Assembly: GCF_040096225.1 (NCBI RefSeq)
Contig: NZ_JBBMFC010000002.1
Location: 124,001-188,000, forward strand
DNA: 64,000 nt
From: Hominiventricola aquisgranensis
GTDB lineage: Bacteria; Bacillota; Clostridia; Lachnospirales; Lachnospiraceae
Direction: 5' to 3'
In this document: piece after piece, positions 43,109-52,785 of the stretch
Position numbering within the stretch: the first letter of the stretch is position 1
Layout of the letters: each line of letters starts with the position of its first letter
The notes under the pieces: generated by a model
What the model saw: the letters and a program-made list of their open reading frames with translations, nothing else
Told to the model about the DNA's origin: nothing
The model's database searches: none
Program-made: the position numbers and the translations under genes

Positions 43109-45262
43109 ATGACTGGTGAACAGAAGAAACAGAAAAAGGAAATGCTTGTGGAACTGATGAGCAATGACTTGTATGTACCGATGAAGATCAAGGAACTGGC
43201 GATCCTTCTGCAGGTTCCCAAGGAACGGAGGCAGGAATTACAGGAAGTGCTGGATGAACTGATGCTGGAGGGTAAGATAGAGGTTTCGGCAAAAGGAAAG
43301 TACAGTCTTGGTAAAGGTAAGCTTCTGACGGGGGTCTTCACTGCACATGCAAGAGGCTTTGGCTTTGTAACTGTAGAAGGAATGGAAGATGATATTTTTA
43401 TTCCGGAACAGGAAGTACATGGAGCACTTCATCAGGATGTGGTGCAGATCGTGGTAAAGCCGGGGCAGAGTGGTAAGCGGCGAGAAGGTTCTGTGAAGCA
43501 GATTCTGACCCGAGGAACTACTCAGCTGGTAGGTATTTATCAGCAGAGCAAGAATTATGGATTTGTGATCCCGGATAATGACCGGTTTGCCAGAGATGTA
43601 TTTATTCCAAAAGAAGCCTCTAAAGGGGCTATGAATGGACATAAAGTAGTCGTTCTTTTGACAGATTATGGTGATGAACGTAAGAATCCAGAGGGAAAAA
43701 TCATTGAGATCCTGGGGCACATTACCGATCCGGGAACAGATGTGCTTTCTATTGTAAAAGGATATGATCTGCCGACAGAATTTCCGGAAAAGGTCATGAA
43801 TCAGGCGGAACGTGTGCCTGACCAGATCAGTGAAGCGGATATGGCAGGCAGAATGGATCTAAGGGATGTACAGATGGTGACGATCGATGGGGAAGATGCC
43901 AAAGATCTGGATGATGCCGTGTCTCTGACCATGGAAGGAGACAAGTATGTACTGGGTGTGCATATTGCAGATGTATCCAATTATGTACAGGAGAAAAGTG
44001 CCATGGACCGGGAAGCCCTGAAGCGCGGAACCAGTGTATATCTGGTGGACAGGGTGATTCCTATGCTGCCCCGCAGACTGTCCAATGGAATCTGCTCTCT
44101 GAATGCAGGGGAGGATCGTCTGGCATTGAGCTGTATCATGACCATTGCCCCTAAAGGAAACATCGTTGACCATGAGATCGCGGAGACTGTGATCCATGTG
44201 GATCAACGTATGAGTTATACCGGTGTTCAGAAGATCCTGGATGGAGATGAAGAGACCGTGAAGAAATATGAAGTACTGGTGCCAATGCTTGTACGGATGA
44301 AGGAACTGGCAGCACTTCTTCGGGAAAAGAGACGGGCAAGAGGATCCATTGATTTTGATTTTCCGGAGACCAAGGTGATTCTCAATGAAAAGGGGGAGCC
44401 CATAGAGATTCGCCCATATGAGAGAAATACAGCCACCCGCATTATTGAAGATTTTATGCTGGCAGCCAATGAGACGGTGGCGGAGGACTGTTTCTGGCAG
44501 GAATTGCCATTTGTGTACCGGACGCATGATAATCCGGATCCGGACCGGATGCGCAAACTTGCGGCCTTTATCAATAATTTTGGATATTCTATTCATCTGA
44601 AGGATGACGAGGTGCATCCGAAAGAACTGCAAAAGCTGTTGGCAAAGCTGGAGGAGACACCGGAAGAGGATCTGATCAGCCGGCTTACGCTGCGCTCCAT
44701 GAAACAGGCAAAATATACGACAGAGTGCACCGGGCATTTTGGTCTGGCCGCCAAGTATTACTGCCATTTCACATCACCGATTCGAAGATATCCGGATCTG
44801 CAGATCCATCGGATCATCAAAGATGTGCTCCGGGGTCGGATGAACGGAACAAGAGAAGAACATTACCGGAGTATTTTGCCAGAGGTGGCCCGTCAGTCCA
44901 GCGAGCGGGAACGGAAAGCGGACGAAGCTGAACGGGAGACCATCAAGCTTAAAAAAGTAGAATATATGAGTCACCATCTGTGGGAAGAGTTCGATGGAGT
45001 GATCAGTGGGGTAACTGCCTGGGGCATTTATGTGGAACTTCCCAATACAGTAGAGGGACTGGTACGCACAGCCTCTTTACAGGGTGATTATTTCGAGTAT
45101 AATGAAAGTGCATGCGCAATGGTCGGTGTACATACCGGAAAGTCCTATGCCATTGGACAGAAGGTGAAAGTGCAGGTGACCGGCGCAGATAAAATGACTA
45201 GAACCATTGATTTTGAACTGGTGGAAGGAATCAGGAGCACAGAGGAATATGGCGAAGGATAG
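43109..45262 (+). CDS. rnr: Ribonuclease R
   Basis: A 717-residue 3'-5' exoribonuclease. An N-terminal helix-turn-helix and cold-shock domains are followed by the RNB catalytic domain with DAKDLDD at 263-269 (metal-binding aspartates) and a C-terminal S1 domain (EFDGVISGVTAWGIYVELPN). It degrades structured RNA and, with SmpB/tmRNA, non-stop mRNA. The ATG at 43109 follows GAGGTG. Overlaps smpB by 14 bp. Confidence 0.95.
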   Translation: MTGEQKKQKKEMLVELMSNDLYVPMKIKELAILLQVPKERRQELQEVLDELMLEGKIEVSAKGKYSLGKGKLLTGVFTAHARGFGFVTVEGMEDDIFIPEQEVHGALHQDVVQIVVKPGQSGKRREGSVKQILTRGTTQLVGIYQQSKNYGFVIPDNDRFARDVFIPKEASKGAMNGHKVVVLLTDYGDERKNPEGKIIEILGHITDPGTDVLSIVKGYDLPTEFPEKVMNQAERVPDQISEADMAGRMDLRDVQMVTIDGEDAKDLDDAVSLTMEGDKYVLGVHIADVSNYVQEKSAMDREALKRGTSVYLVDRVIPMLPRRLSNGICSLNAGEDRLALSCIMTIAPKGNIVDHEIAETVIHVDQRMSYTGVQKILDGDEETVKKYEVLVPMLVRMKELAALLREKRRARGSIDFDFPETKVILNEKGEPIEIRPYERNTATRIIEDFMLAANETVAEDCFWQELPFVYRTHDNPDPDRMRKLAAFINNFGYSIHLKDDEVHPKELQKLLAKLEETPEEDLISRLTLRSMKQAKYTTECTGHFGLAAKYYCHFTSPIRRYPDLQIHRIIKDVLRGRMNGTREEHYRSILPEVARQSSERERKADEAERETIKLKKVEYMSHHLWEEFDGVISGVTAWGIYVELPNTVEGLVRTASLQGDYFEYNESACAMVGVHTGKSYAIGQKVKVQVTGADKMTRTIDFELVEGIRSTEEYGEG

Positions 45263-45716
45263 TATTAAACTGATAGCAAACAACAAAAAAGCGTATCATG
45301 ATTATTTTATCGAGGACACCTGGGAGACGGGCATTTCTTTACATGGTACGGAGGTAAAATCCCTTCGTATGGGAAAATGCAGTATCAAGGAATCTTTTGT
45401 AAGGATTGAGAAGGGTGAGGTGTTTGTCTATGGCATGCATATCAGCCCTTATGAAAAAGGAAATATTTTCAACCGCGATCCGCTTCGGGTGCGGAAGCTT
45501 TTGCTGCACAGAAGCGAGATCAACAAGATCGTCGGAAAGATCGCAGAGAAAGGTTATACACTGGTGCCGCTGAAGGTGTATTTCAAAGGCAGTCTTGTGA
45601 AAGTGGAGATTGGTCTGGCAAAAGGTAAGAAACTATATGATAAGCGTGCGGATATTGCCAAGAAGGATATCCGAAGAGAAGCGGAAAAAGAGTTTAAAGT
45701 AAGAAACCTTTATTAA
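45249..45716 (+). CDS. smpB: SsrA-binding protein
   Basis: A 155-residue SmpB with the landmarks YFIEDTWETGISLHGTEVKSLR, SFVRIEKGEVFVYGMHISPY, LLLHRSEINK and a basic C-terminal tail. Partner of tmRNA in ribosome rescue. The start at 45249 lies within the rnr end. No tmRNA gene is seen downstream; the cbiF gene follows after 30 bp. Confidence 0.96.
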   Translation: MAKDSIKLIANNKKAYHDYFIEDTWETGISLHGTEVKSLRMGKCSIKESFVRIEKGEVFVYGMHISPYEKGNIFNRDPLRVRKLLLHRSEINKIVGKIAEKGYTLVPLKVYFKGSLVKVEIGLAKGKKLYDKRADIAKKDIRREAEKEFKVRNLY

Positions 45717-45746
45717 GGCACAAAAATACAAAGGGGAAGAGAAGAT

Positions 45747-46502
45747 ATGGTATCATTTATCGGAGCAGGCCCGGGTGACCCGGAGCTTTTGACAATCAAA
45801 GGGAAGAAGATCATTGACAGCGCAGATGTGATCATTTATGCAGGATCTTTGGTGAATCCGCAGGTTCTGGCTGGAGCAAAAGAGGGAGCAGTGATCTATA
45901 ACAGCGCTACCATGCATCTGGATGAAGTGATTGATGTAATGAAAGATGCGGAAAGCAAAGGTCTGAAAGTAGCCAGAGTCCATACGGGTGATCCGGCGAT
46001 CTATGGAGCGCACAGAGAGCAGATGGACAGACTGGATGAGCTGGGTATCGAATATGAAGTAATTCCTGGTGTCAGCTCTTTCCTGGCAACTGCAGCAGCA
46101 TTGAAGAAAGAGTACACACTTCCGGGCGTGAGCCAGACTGTGATCCTGACCCGTATGGAGGGTCGTACGCCTATGCCACCGAAGGAGAAACTGATCGATC
46201 TGGCACAGCACAATGCGACCATGATCATTTTCTTAAGTGTAGGTATGCTGGATGAGATGTCTGCGATCCTTCGTCAGGCATATCGACCGACTACACCGGT
46301 AGCTGTGGTATATAAAGCAAGCTGGGAAGATCAGAAGATCGTAGTCGGAGATCTGACCAATATTGCAGAGCGTGTGAAAGCGGCTGGTATTCATAAGACT
46401 GCACTGACGGTTGTGGGAGATTTCCTGGGGGATGAGTACGAGCTGTCCAAGCTGTATGATAAGACCTTTACAACAGAATTCCGTAAAGGAGTGACAGACT
46501 AA
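45747..46502 (+). CDS. cbiF: Cobalt-precorrin-4 / precorrin-4 C11-methyltransferase
   Basis: A 251-residue tetrapyrrole methylase with SFIGAGPGDPELLTIKG, VHTGDPAIYGAHREQ, GVSSFLATAAAL and RMEGRTPMP, characteristic of CbiF/CobM. Methylates C11 of the corrin precursor. Its stop shares one base with the hemA start, opening a tightly packed tetrapyrrole operon. No cobalamin riboswitch precedes it in the smpB spacer. Confidence 0.93.
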   Translation: MVSFIGAGPGDPELLTIKGKKIIDSADVIIYAGSLVNPQVLAGAKEGAVIYNSATMHLDEVIDVMKDAESKGLKVARVHTGDPAIYGAHREQMDRLDELGIEYEVIPGVSSFLATAAALKKEYTLPGVSQTVILTRMEGRTPMPPKEKLIDLAQHNATMIIFLSVGMLDEMSAILRQAYRPTTPVAVVYKASWEDQKIVVGDLTNIAERVKAAGIHKTALTVVGDFLGDEYELSKLYDKTFTTEFRKGVTD

Positions 46503-47683
46503 TGGATATCTCGCTGATCAGCATCAGTCACAAGAATGCTCCGCTGGAAGTGCGGGCTCGTTTTGCATTTCCGGTGGAAGCGCAGGAGGAACTGATGCGG
46601 CAGGTAATTGCGCGGAATATAGCGGAGGAGTGCGTATTTATCAGTACCTGTAACCGTACCGAGATCTATACCTATCATGCCTGTCCAGGCAGCAATTTTA
46701 TAAAGATGCAGGCATTGCTCTTTGAATTTGCCGGAATTCAGGTGGAGGAAGAGATGGGCGACTATGTCCGTATGTATCAGGGAAGCAAAGCCATTAAGCA
46801 TCTGTTCCATGTGGCAGCAGGACTGGATTCCATGGTGATGGGAGAAGACCAGATCCTGGGACAGGTAAAGCGTGCTCATGAGCAGGCGCATCAGATCGGA
46901 ACCTGCGGGGTATATCTTAACACCCTGTTCCGTTATGCAGTGACTGCAGCAAAGAAAGTAAAGACAGAGACAGATCTGTCCAGAACAACGGTATCCATGG
47001 CTACCATGGCTATCAAAGCAGCTGAGCAGGGCTTGGGGACACTTCACGGAAAGAAAGTTATGCTGATCGGTGCATCCGGCAAGATCGGCGGTGTCGTACT
47101 GAAGAATCTGCAGTGCATTGAAGGAGCGGAAGTCTGTATTACGTCCAGGAATATGAGTCAGGCTAAGGAAGATCATCATCATCGGATCACATATCAGGTC
47201 ATGGAGTATGACAATCGTTATGAACTGATGGATGAGATGGATGTGATCATATCAGCTACCGCAAGTCCTCATTATACAGTGACTTATGGAAAGCTTTCCA
47301 AAGTTCTGAAGACAGAGAAGCCTCGTGTACTCATTGACTTGGCAGTGCCCATCGATATTGAGGCCAAGGTGAAGCAGATCCCTGGAGTAAAGCGTTTTGA
47401 CGTGGATGATTTCCAGGAGCTGGCAAGAGTTAACAATGAAAAGAAACAGCACGAAGTCCAGGCAGCAGACCAGATCTTGGCTGAGATCCAGAAGGATTTT
47501 GAACGCTGGATGGTATTCCAGTTATCCTTGCCGAAGATCGAGCAGTTGAAGAAACGGATGCTGGAAGAGGCAGAGAAAAAAGGATTTGAGAGAGCCATCG
47601 ACAAGATGCTTTATAAACTGAGAGATCATTCAGAGCCATCAGAGCTCTACGCATTTTTCAGTCATATGGAGGAGAACGACTAA
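46502..47683 (+). CDS. hemA: Glutamyl-tRNA reductase
   Basis: A 393-residue enzyme of the C5 pathway, giving glutamate-1-semialdehyde. It has ISHKNAPLEVR, the catalytic cysteine in STCNRTE, GLDSMVMGEDQILGQVK and a Rossmann NADPH domain (LIGASGKIGGVVLKNL). It supplies the first committed step for the corrin genes around it. hemB and hemL are not in this window. The stop overlaps the cbiH start by one base. Confidence 0.95.
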   Translation: MDISLISISHKNAPLEVRARFAFPVEAQEELMRQVIARNIAEECVFISTCNRTEIYTYHACPGSNFIKMQALLFEFAGIQVEEEMGDYVRMYQGSKAIKHLFHVAAGLDSMVMGEDQILGQVKRAHEQAHQIGTCGVYLNTLFRYAVTAAKKVKTETDLSRTTVSMATMAIKAAEQGLGTLHGKKVMLIGASGKIGGVVLKNLQCIEGAEVCITSRNMSQAKEDHHHRITYQVMEYDNRYELMDEMDVIISATASPHYTVTYGKLSKVLKTEKPRVLIDLAVPIDIEAKVKQIPGVKRFDVDDFQELARVNNEKKQHEVQAADQILAEIQKDFERWMVFQLSLPKIEQLKKRMLEEAEKKGFERAIDKMLYKLRDHSEPSELYAFFSHMEEND

Positions 47684-48414
47684 TGGGTAAATTATATGTA
47701 GTGGGCTTTGGCCCGGGCGGATATGAGCATATGACCGCAAAATGTATTGACGTGATCAAAAATGCAGATGTAGTGACCGGTTATACCACCTATGTTAATA
47801 TTTTAAAAGAGTATTTTCCGGATAAGAATTATATTGCCACTCCGATGATGCAGGAAGTCAAACGCTGTGAGATGGCAGTGGAAGAGGCGATGAAGGATCA
47901 GACAGTTGCCATGGTATCCAGTGGTGACAGTGGTATCTATGGGATGGCAGGTATCATTTATCAGGTGGCAGAGGAAAAAGGTGCACAGATCGAGATCGAG
48001 ACTGTTCCGGGTGTGACAGCAGCCAGTGCAGCAGCATCTGTGCTGGGTGCACCGCTGATGCATGATTTTGCAGTGATCAGCTTAAGTGATCTGATGACTC
48101 CGCTGGATCTGATCATGAAACGTGTGGATTGTGCAGGGCAGGGAGACCTGATCGTATGTCTTTACAATCCGAAGAGTAAGAAACGTGTAGATTACGTGGA
48201 AAAAGCAGCTGATATTCTGATGAAATACAGAAAGGCAGAGACTCCGGTGGGCATTGTCCGCAATGCAGGAAGAAAAGATGAGAGTCACTGTATTACCACA
48301 CTGGGGGCATTGAAGGATGCTGATATCGATATGTTCAGCGTTGTGATCATTGGTAATTCCCAGACTTATGAGAAAAACGGAAGAATGATCACACCGAGAG
48401 GCTATCGGTTATAA
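47683..48414 (+). CDS. cbiH: Cobalt-precorrin-3 / precorrin-3B C17-methyltransferase
   Basis: A 243-residue tetrapyrrole methylase with VVGFGPGGYEHMT, SSGDSGIYGMAGI, GVTAASAAASVLGAPLMHDFAVISLSD-type segments and NPKSKKR. These are diagnostic of CbiH/CobJ, the ring-contraction methyltransferase. It lies between hemA and the hemC fusion in one operon. Confidence 0.94.
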   Translation: MGKLYVVGFGPGGYEHMTAKCIDVIKNADVVTGYTTYVNILKEYFPDKNYIATPMMQEVKRCEMAVEEAMKDQTVAMVSSGDSGIYGMAGIIYQVAEEKGAQIEIETVPGVTAASAAASVLGAPLMHDFAVISLSDLMTPLDLIMKRVDCAGQGDLIVCLYNPKSKKRVDYVEKAADILMKYRKAETPVGIVRNAGRKDESHCITTLGALKDADIDMFSVVIIGNSQTYEKNGRMITPRGYRL

Positions 48415-48428
48415 AGGAGAAGTATCAG

Positions 48429-50828
48429 ATGCAGAAAACGATCAGGATCGGCACCAGAAAGAGTAAACTGGCTCTGGTGCAGACCCATATGGTAGAAAAA
48501 ATGATATTGGAGGCATTTCCGGATCTGAAGATTGAGGTCTGTGAAATGTCTACGAAAGGGGACGAGCTTTTAGACCGCTCGCTCCTTTCTTTTGGAGGAA
48601 AGGGAGTATTCACCCAGGAACTGGAAGCAGCTCTACTGCAGGGACAGATCGATCTGGCTGTACACAGTGCCAAAGATATGCCAATGGAATTCCCGGAGGG
48701 TCTTGGTATTGGTGCAGTCCTGAGACGTGGTCCGGTGGAAGATGTGATCGTGACTAAAGACGGTACTTTATTAAAAGATTTGAAACCGGGCAGTGTGGTA
48801 GGTACCGGAAGTCTTAGAAGAGAGCTGCAGATCAAAAAGATCAATCCGTTGATTCGGGTAAAACTGATCCGCGGAAATGTGCAGACAAGACTCCGGAAGC
48901 TGGAAGAAGGACAGTACGATGCCATTGTGCTGGCGGCAGCAGGCCTTGACCGGTTGGAATTGTCTGATGAAAATCAGTGGAAATTTGAGCATTTATCTTC
49001 AGAAGTCTGTCTTCCGGCGGCTGGTCAGGCGATTCTGGCAGTGGAGAGCCGCAATGGAGATTTAAGAAAGGTTCTTAACGCAATCCATGACAAACGTGCC
49101 TGGGTAGAACTGTGTGCAGAGAGAGCCTTCTTAAAAGCCATCGGCGGAAGCTGTAATGCACCTGCAGCAGGACTTGCACATCTGGATGAAAATGGAGTGC
49201 TTCAGATGGATGCCCTGTTTGCACCGGATCAGAAGCATTACCGGAGAGTCAGCGGAACTCTTGAGACTGGATTTGACGGCAACAAAGGCGTCTGTCTTGG
49301 TGAAGAACTGGCAGAGAAGCTTATGCAGGGAAAGGTCTGGCTGGTAGGCGCAGGCCCTGGGAATATGGATCTGGTCACACAGAAATGTCTAAGATGCATC
49401 CGTCAGGCGGATGTGATCATCTACGACAGCCTGGCAACAGATTCTCTTCTCAATGAAGCACGCATGGACGCAGAACTGATTTACGCTGGAAAACGGGCGG
49501 ATCATCATCATCTGCGTCAGTGGGAGACCAATGCGCTGCTCATCGAGAAGGCGAAGGAAGGAAAAAATGTGGTCCGTCTGAAAGGCGGCGATCCGTTTAT
49601 CTTCGGAAGAGGTGGCGAAGAAGCACAGGAGTTACGGGCTGCAGGCATCGAATATGAGATCGTGTGTGGGGTATCTTCCTGCTATGGAGCACCGGCTTAT
49701 GCAGGAATCCCGGTGACTCACAGGGATCATGCATCCTCTTTCCATGTGATCACCGGTCATGAGGGAAACCACAAATCCGGAACTGTTCTGGATTATGCAA
49801 CGCTGGCAAAGGAAGAAGGAACCCTGGTATTTCTGATGGGACTGAAAAACCTGCCATCCATTGCATCCAATCTGATTGCCAATGGCAAGGATCCGAAGAC
49901 ACCAGCTGCAGTGATTCAGGAAGGAACGACCGCCAGACAGAGGGTGGTGACAGGAACACTGGAACGGATCGCCGAGATTGCAGAGGAAGAGCAGATCAAG
50001 ACTCCGGCAATCACGGTAGTCGGTGATGTGGTAACTCTGCAAAAAGAAATTAAATGGGTCGACAGCAAGCCTCTTTACGGAACCCGTGTGCTGGTGACAG
50101 CCACAGAGCAGATGAGCAGACATCTGTGTGAAGTGTTGGAAGAGGAAGGCGCAGAGGCTGTCGCATTCAGTCTTATTGAGACAGAACCGTTACATACAGA
50201 AGCTATTGAAAAGATGGCAGAAGAGGTGGAATCCTACAGTTGGATCGTACTGACCAGCAACAACGGTGTTCGTATTTTCTTTGATGCGCTGAGAAAGCAG
50301 GGAAAGGATGTGCGAAGCCTTGCTGACTTGAAGTTTGCAGTGATCGGTGCAGCCACAAAAGAAGAACTGGAGAAACATGGAATATTTGCAGACTTTGTTC
50401 CTTCCAGATACAGCAGCCGTGAACTGGCGGCAGAGTGGATCCCGACTCTTCGGGCAGACGAGAAAGTGCTTCTGGCAAGAGCGGAAGAAGCATCCGAAGA
50501 ATTGTCTGATGCATTGAAAGAGGCAGGCATCGATTATGAAGATGTGGCGTTGTATCATACAGCGGTGGATCAACGAAAGAGCGAAGAGCTGAATCGAATC
50601 CTGCCACAGGTAGATTATGTAACTTTGTGCAGTGCATCTGCAGTACGTGCTTATGTGTCCATGCTGGATGAAGTAGGAAGGCAGTCAGATCCAAGAATCA
50701 TCTGTATCGGACCGGTCACAGAGCGGGCAGCAAAGGCAGCTGGACTTACAGTACATCAGTCTGCAGTTGTCTATACAGCAGAAGGCATCAAAGATGTGCT
50801 TCTCTATGATAAAAGAGTGGTAAAATAA
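48429..50828 (+). CDS. hemC-cobA-hemD: HemC-CobA-HemD fusion: porphobilinogen deaminase / uroporphyrinogen-III methyltransferase / uroporphyrinogen-III synthase
   Basis: A 799-residue three-domain enzyme. Residues 1 to about 295 are hydroxymethylbilane synthase: GTRKSKLALVQ, GVFTQELE, VHSAKDMP, and a dipyrromethane-cofactor Cys242 in GGSCNAP. Residues about 302-545 are uroporphyrinogen-III C-methyltransferase: LVGAGPGNMDLVTQK, KGGDPFIFGRGGEE. Residues about 551-799 are uroporphyrinogen-III synthase. One chain thus converts porphobilinogen to precorrin-2, feeding cbiL, cbiH and cbiF. CobA-HemD fusions are known in Clostridia; adding HemC in front is rarer. No frameshift is seen. Confidence 0.93.
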   Translation: MQKTIRIGTRKSKLALVQTHMVEKMILEAFPDLKIEVCEMSTKGDELLDRSLLSFGGKGVFTQELEAALLQGQIDLAVHSAKDMPMEFPEGLGIGAVLRRGPVEDVIVTKDGTLLKDLKPGSVVGTGSLRRELQIKKINPLIRVKLIRGNVQTRLRKLEEGQYDAIVLAAAGLDRLELSDENQWKFEHLSSEVCLPAAGQAILAVESRNGDLRKVLNAIHDKRAWVELCAERAFLKAIGGSCNAPAAGLAHLDENGVLQMDALFAPDQKHYRRVSGTLETGFDGNKGVCLGEELAEKLMQGKVWLVGAGPGNMDLVTQKCLRCIRQADVIIYDSLATDSLLNEARMDAELIYAGKRADHHHLRQWETNALLIEKAKEGKNVVRLKGGDPFIFGRGGEEAQELRAAGIEYEIVCGVSSCYGAPAYAGIPVTHRDHASSFHVITGHEGNHKSGTVLDYATLAKEEGTLVFLMGLKNLPSIASNLIANGKDPKTPAAVIQEGTTARQRVVTGTLERIAEIAEEEQIKTPAITVVGDVVTLQKEIKWVDSKPLYGTRVLVTATEQMSRHLCEVLEEEGAEAVAFSLIETEPLHTEAIEKMAEEVESYSWIVLTSNNGVRIFFDALRKQGKDVRSLADLKFAVIGAATKEELEKHGIFADFVPSRYSSRELAAEWIPTLRADEKVLLARAEEASEELSDALKEAGIDYEDVALYHTAVDQRKSEELNRILPQVDYVTLCSASAVRAYVSMLDEVGRQSDPRIICIGPVTERAAKAAGLTVHQSAVVYTAEGIKDVLLYDKRVVK

Positions 50829-50879
50829 AGCGTTCCTCGGGAATGCATATAAAAATACAGGAGCAGAAAGGAGCCGGGC

Positions 50880-51950
50880 ATGGCAATACACGGCGGAGAT
50901 ATCTACGGAACAGACATTCAGAAGACAGTGGAAGAGGGAAAAGAGATTCTTGATTTTTCTGCTAATATCAATCCGTTGGGAATGCCGGAGTCGGTACGAC
51001 AGGCAGTCATGACGAGTCTGTCGGCGGCAGAACACTACCCGGACCCGGAATGCAGGAAGTTAAAGCAAGCGCTGGCCAGACGGCACGGAATAAAGAGAGA
51101 AAGCCTGATCTGCGGCAATGGCGGGGCAGAACTGATCTATCGGCTGGTCTATGCGCTGCGACCGAAGAAAGCACTTCTGACAGCCCCTACCTTTGCAGAA
51201 TATGAGGAAGCACTTCGACAGACAGATACGGAATGCATTTTTTATGAGATGCAGCCGGATCTTCAGATCCGGGAAGATATTCTGGATGAGATGGACAGCT
51301 CACTGGATGTGATGTTTGTCTGCAATCCCAATAACCCCACAGGAATACTTACCCCCAGATCATTGTTGGACCAGATCCTGAAAAAAGCAGAAGTCTGCGG
51401 TATTCTCCTGGTGTTGGATGAGTGCTTCCTAGATTTTACGGATCAGGAGTCCCAGTCTTTGATTCCACAGGCGGTAAAGAGCCAGCATCTCTTTATCTTA
51501 AAATCTTTTACCAAAATGTATGCCATTCCGGGTATCCGTCTTGGATATGGAATCAGCGGAAATAAAGAACTTATAGAGAAGATGGAGAAAAGTGGTCCCT
51601 GCTGGAATGTAAGTGTTCTTGCATCAGAAGCAGGAATCGCAGCTTTGCAGGAAGTGGAGTATTGTGAGCAGGCTCGCCGTCTGATCTGCAGAGAACGTGA
51701 AAAATTGAAGGAAGGACTTAAAATCTTTGGTTTTCAGGTCTGGAATGGACAGGCTGATTACTTATTTTTCCAGACTCCCGGTATCACTGATCTTTATGAA
51801 CGGTTGCTGCCGTACGGAATCCTGATCCGTCGATGCAGTAATTACAGGGGACTTGATAAGACACATTACCGTATTGCTGTGAAATCTCCGGAAGCCAATG
51901 AAAAACTGCTGGAAGTCCTGCGGAAAGTGTTGACAGAATCGTATTCTTGA
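50880..51950 (+). CDS. cobD: Threonine-phosphate decarboxylase (aminopropanol arm of cobalamin synthesis)
   Basis: A 356-residue PLP enzyme of aminotransferase fold I. The N-terminal HGGDIYG, then LDFSANINPLGMP typical of CobD, CNPNNPTG, LDECFLDF, and Lys212 in SFTKMYAIPGIRLGY as PLP Schiff base. It forms aminopropanol phosphate from threonine phosphate for the lower-ligand linker. Histidinol-phosphate aminotransferase is the main alternative, but the N-terminus and operon favour CobD. Confidence 0.88.
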   Translation: MAIHGGDIYGTDIQKTVEEGKEILDFSANINPLGMPESVRQAVMTSLSAAEHYPDPECRKLKQALARRHGIKRESLICGNGGAELIYRLVYALRPKKALLTAPTFAEYEEALRQTDTECIFYEMQPDLQIREDILDEMDSSLDVMFVCNPNNPTGILTPRSLLDQILKKAEVCGILLVLDECFLDFTDQESQSLIPQAVKSQHLFILKSFTKMYAIPGIRLGYGISGNKELIEKMEKSGPCWNVSVLASEAGIAALQEVEYCEQARRLICREREKLKEGLKIFGFQVWNGQADYLFFQTPGITDLYERLLPYGILIRRCSNYRGLDKTHYRIAVKSPEANEKLLEVLRKVLTESYS

Positions 51951-51978
51951 AAAGGTGACAGAAGTAAGAGGTGCAGAT

Positions 51979-52674
51979 ATGAAGATTCAGATATTACAGA
52001 TGATAGAGGGAGCCAGAAAGGCGAGAGGTCTGACCGTTGTGATCGATGTATTCCGTGCATTTTCACTGGAATGCTATCTGATGGCAAAGCATCCATCCAG
52101 ACTTTGCCCTGTGGGAGCAGAACAGACAGCCCGTGATCTGAAGATGCGGTATCCAGAGGCGGTATTGATCGGAGAACGTCATGGAGTGATTCTTCCAGGA
52201 TTCGAGTATGGCAATTCACCGTCCCAGACTGAAGCGGCAGAACTGGAAGGAAAAATGCTGATCCACACCACCAGTGCCGGAACACAGGGAATTGTGAATG
52301 CATCAGGAGCGACAGAGATCCTGACGGGAAGTCTGGTGAATGCGGCAGCCATCGCTCGCTATATTAAAGCATCTGATGCAGAAGAAGTGTCACTGGTTGC
52401 CATGGGCTGGGAAGGTAAAGAGGAGGCACCGGAAGATGTACTGTGTGCCAGATATATCAAAAGTCTTCTGGAAGGAACCTCTATGGATATGGAAAAGGAA
52501 CTGAGCATGCTTAGGGTAACGCCGTCAGGGGCGAAATTCTTTAAGTCTGAAACGCAGGATGTATTTCCAGAAAGGGACTACTGGATGTGTACCGATGTGG
52601 ATCGGTTTGATTTTGTACTGAAAGTCAGCCAGCTTGAAAAAGATATCTTTGAAGTAAAGAGGATCGATATATAG
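51979..52674 (+). CDS. ComB-like 2-phosphosulfolactate phosphatase family protein
   Basis: A 231-residue protein with the ComB family segments VVIDVFRAFS, GERHG, GFEYGNSPSQ and HTTSAGTQGI. The start at 51979 follows AGAGGTG; a GTG at 51955 is possible. In methanogens ComB acts in coenzyme M synthesis; in Firmicutes the family's role is unclear. It is the last gene of the corrin operon here, 28 bp after cobD, so an acid-phosphate hydrolysis linked to cobalamin or its linker is conceivable but unproven. Confidence 0.78.
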   Translation: MKIQILQMIEGARKARGLTVVIDVFRAFSLECYLMAKHPSRLCPVGAEQTARDLKMRYPEAVLIGERHGVILPGFEYGNSPSQTEAAELEGKMLIHTTSAGTQGIVNASGATEILTGSLVNAAAIARYIKASDAEEVSLVAMGWEGKEEAPEDVLCARYIKSLLEGTSMDMEKELSMLRVTPSGAKFFKSETQDVFPERDYWMCTDVDRFDFVLKVSQLEKDIFEVKRIDI

Positions 52675-52684
52675 GAATATGTGA

Positions 52685-52735
52685 AAATGCAGGTATTCTT
52701 CAGAATTTCTTTAGAAATACCTGCATTTGTTTTTA
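52685..52735 (+). terminator. Terminator of the corrin operon
   Basis: AAATGCAGGTATT (52685-52697) pairs perfectly with AATACCTGCATTT (52716-52728), followed by GTTTTTA. Confidence 0.88.
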
Positions 52736-52785
52736 AGAAACCATCTGTATCATAAGCAGTGCAAAAGGGCAGGAGAGTGTGAAAA

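Noticed and set aside
45717..45746. Possible tmRNA gene or B12 riboswitch in the smpB-cbiF spacer
   Set aside because: The spacer is only 30 bp and contains just the ribosome binding site of cbiF.
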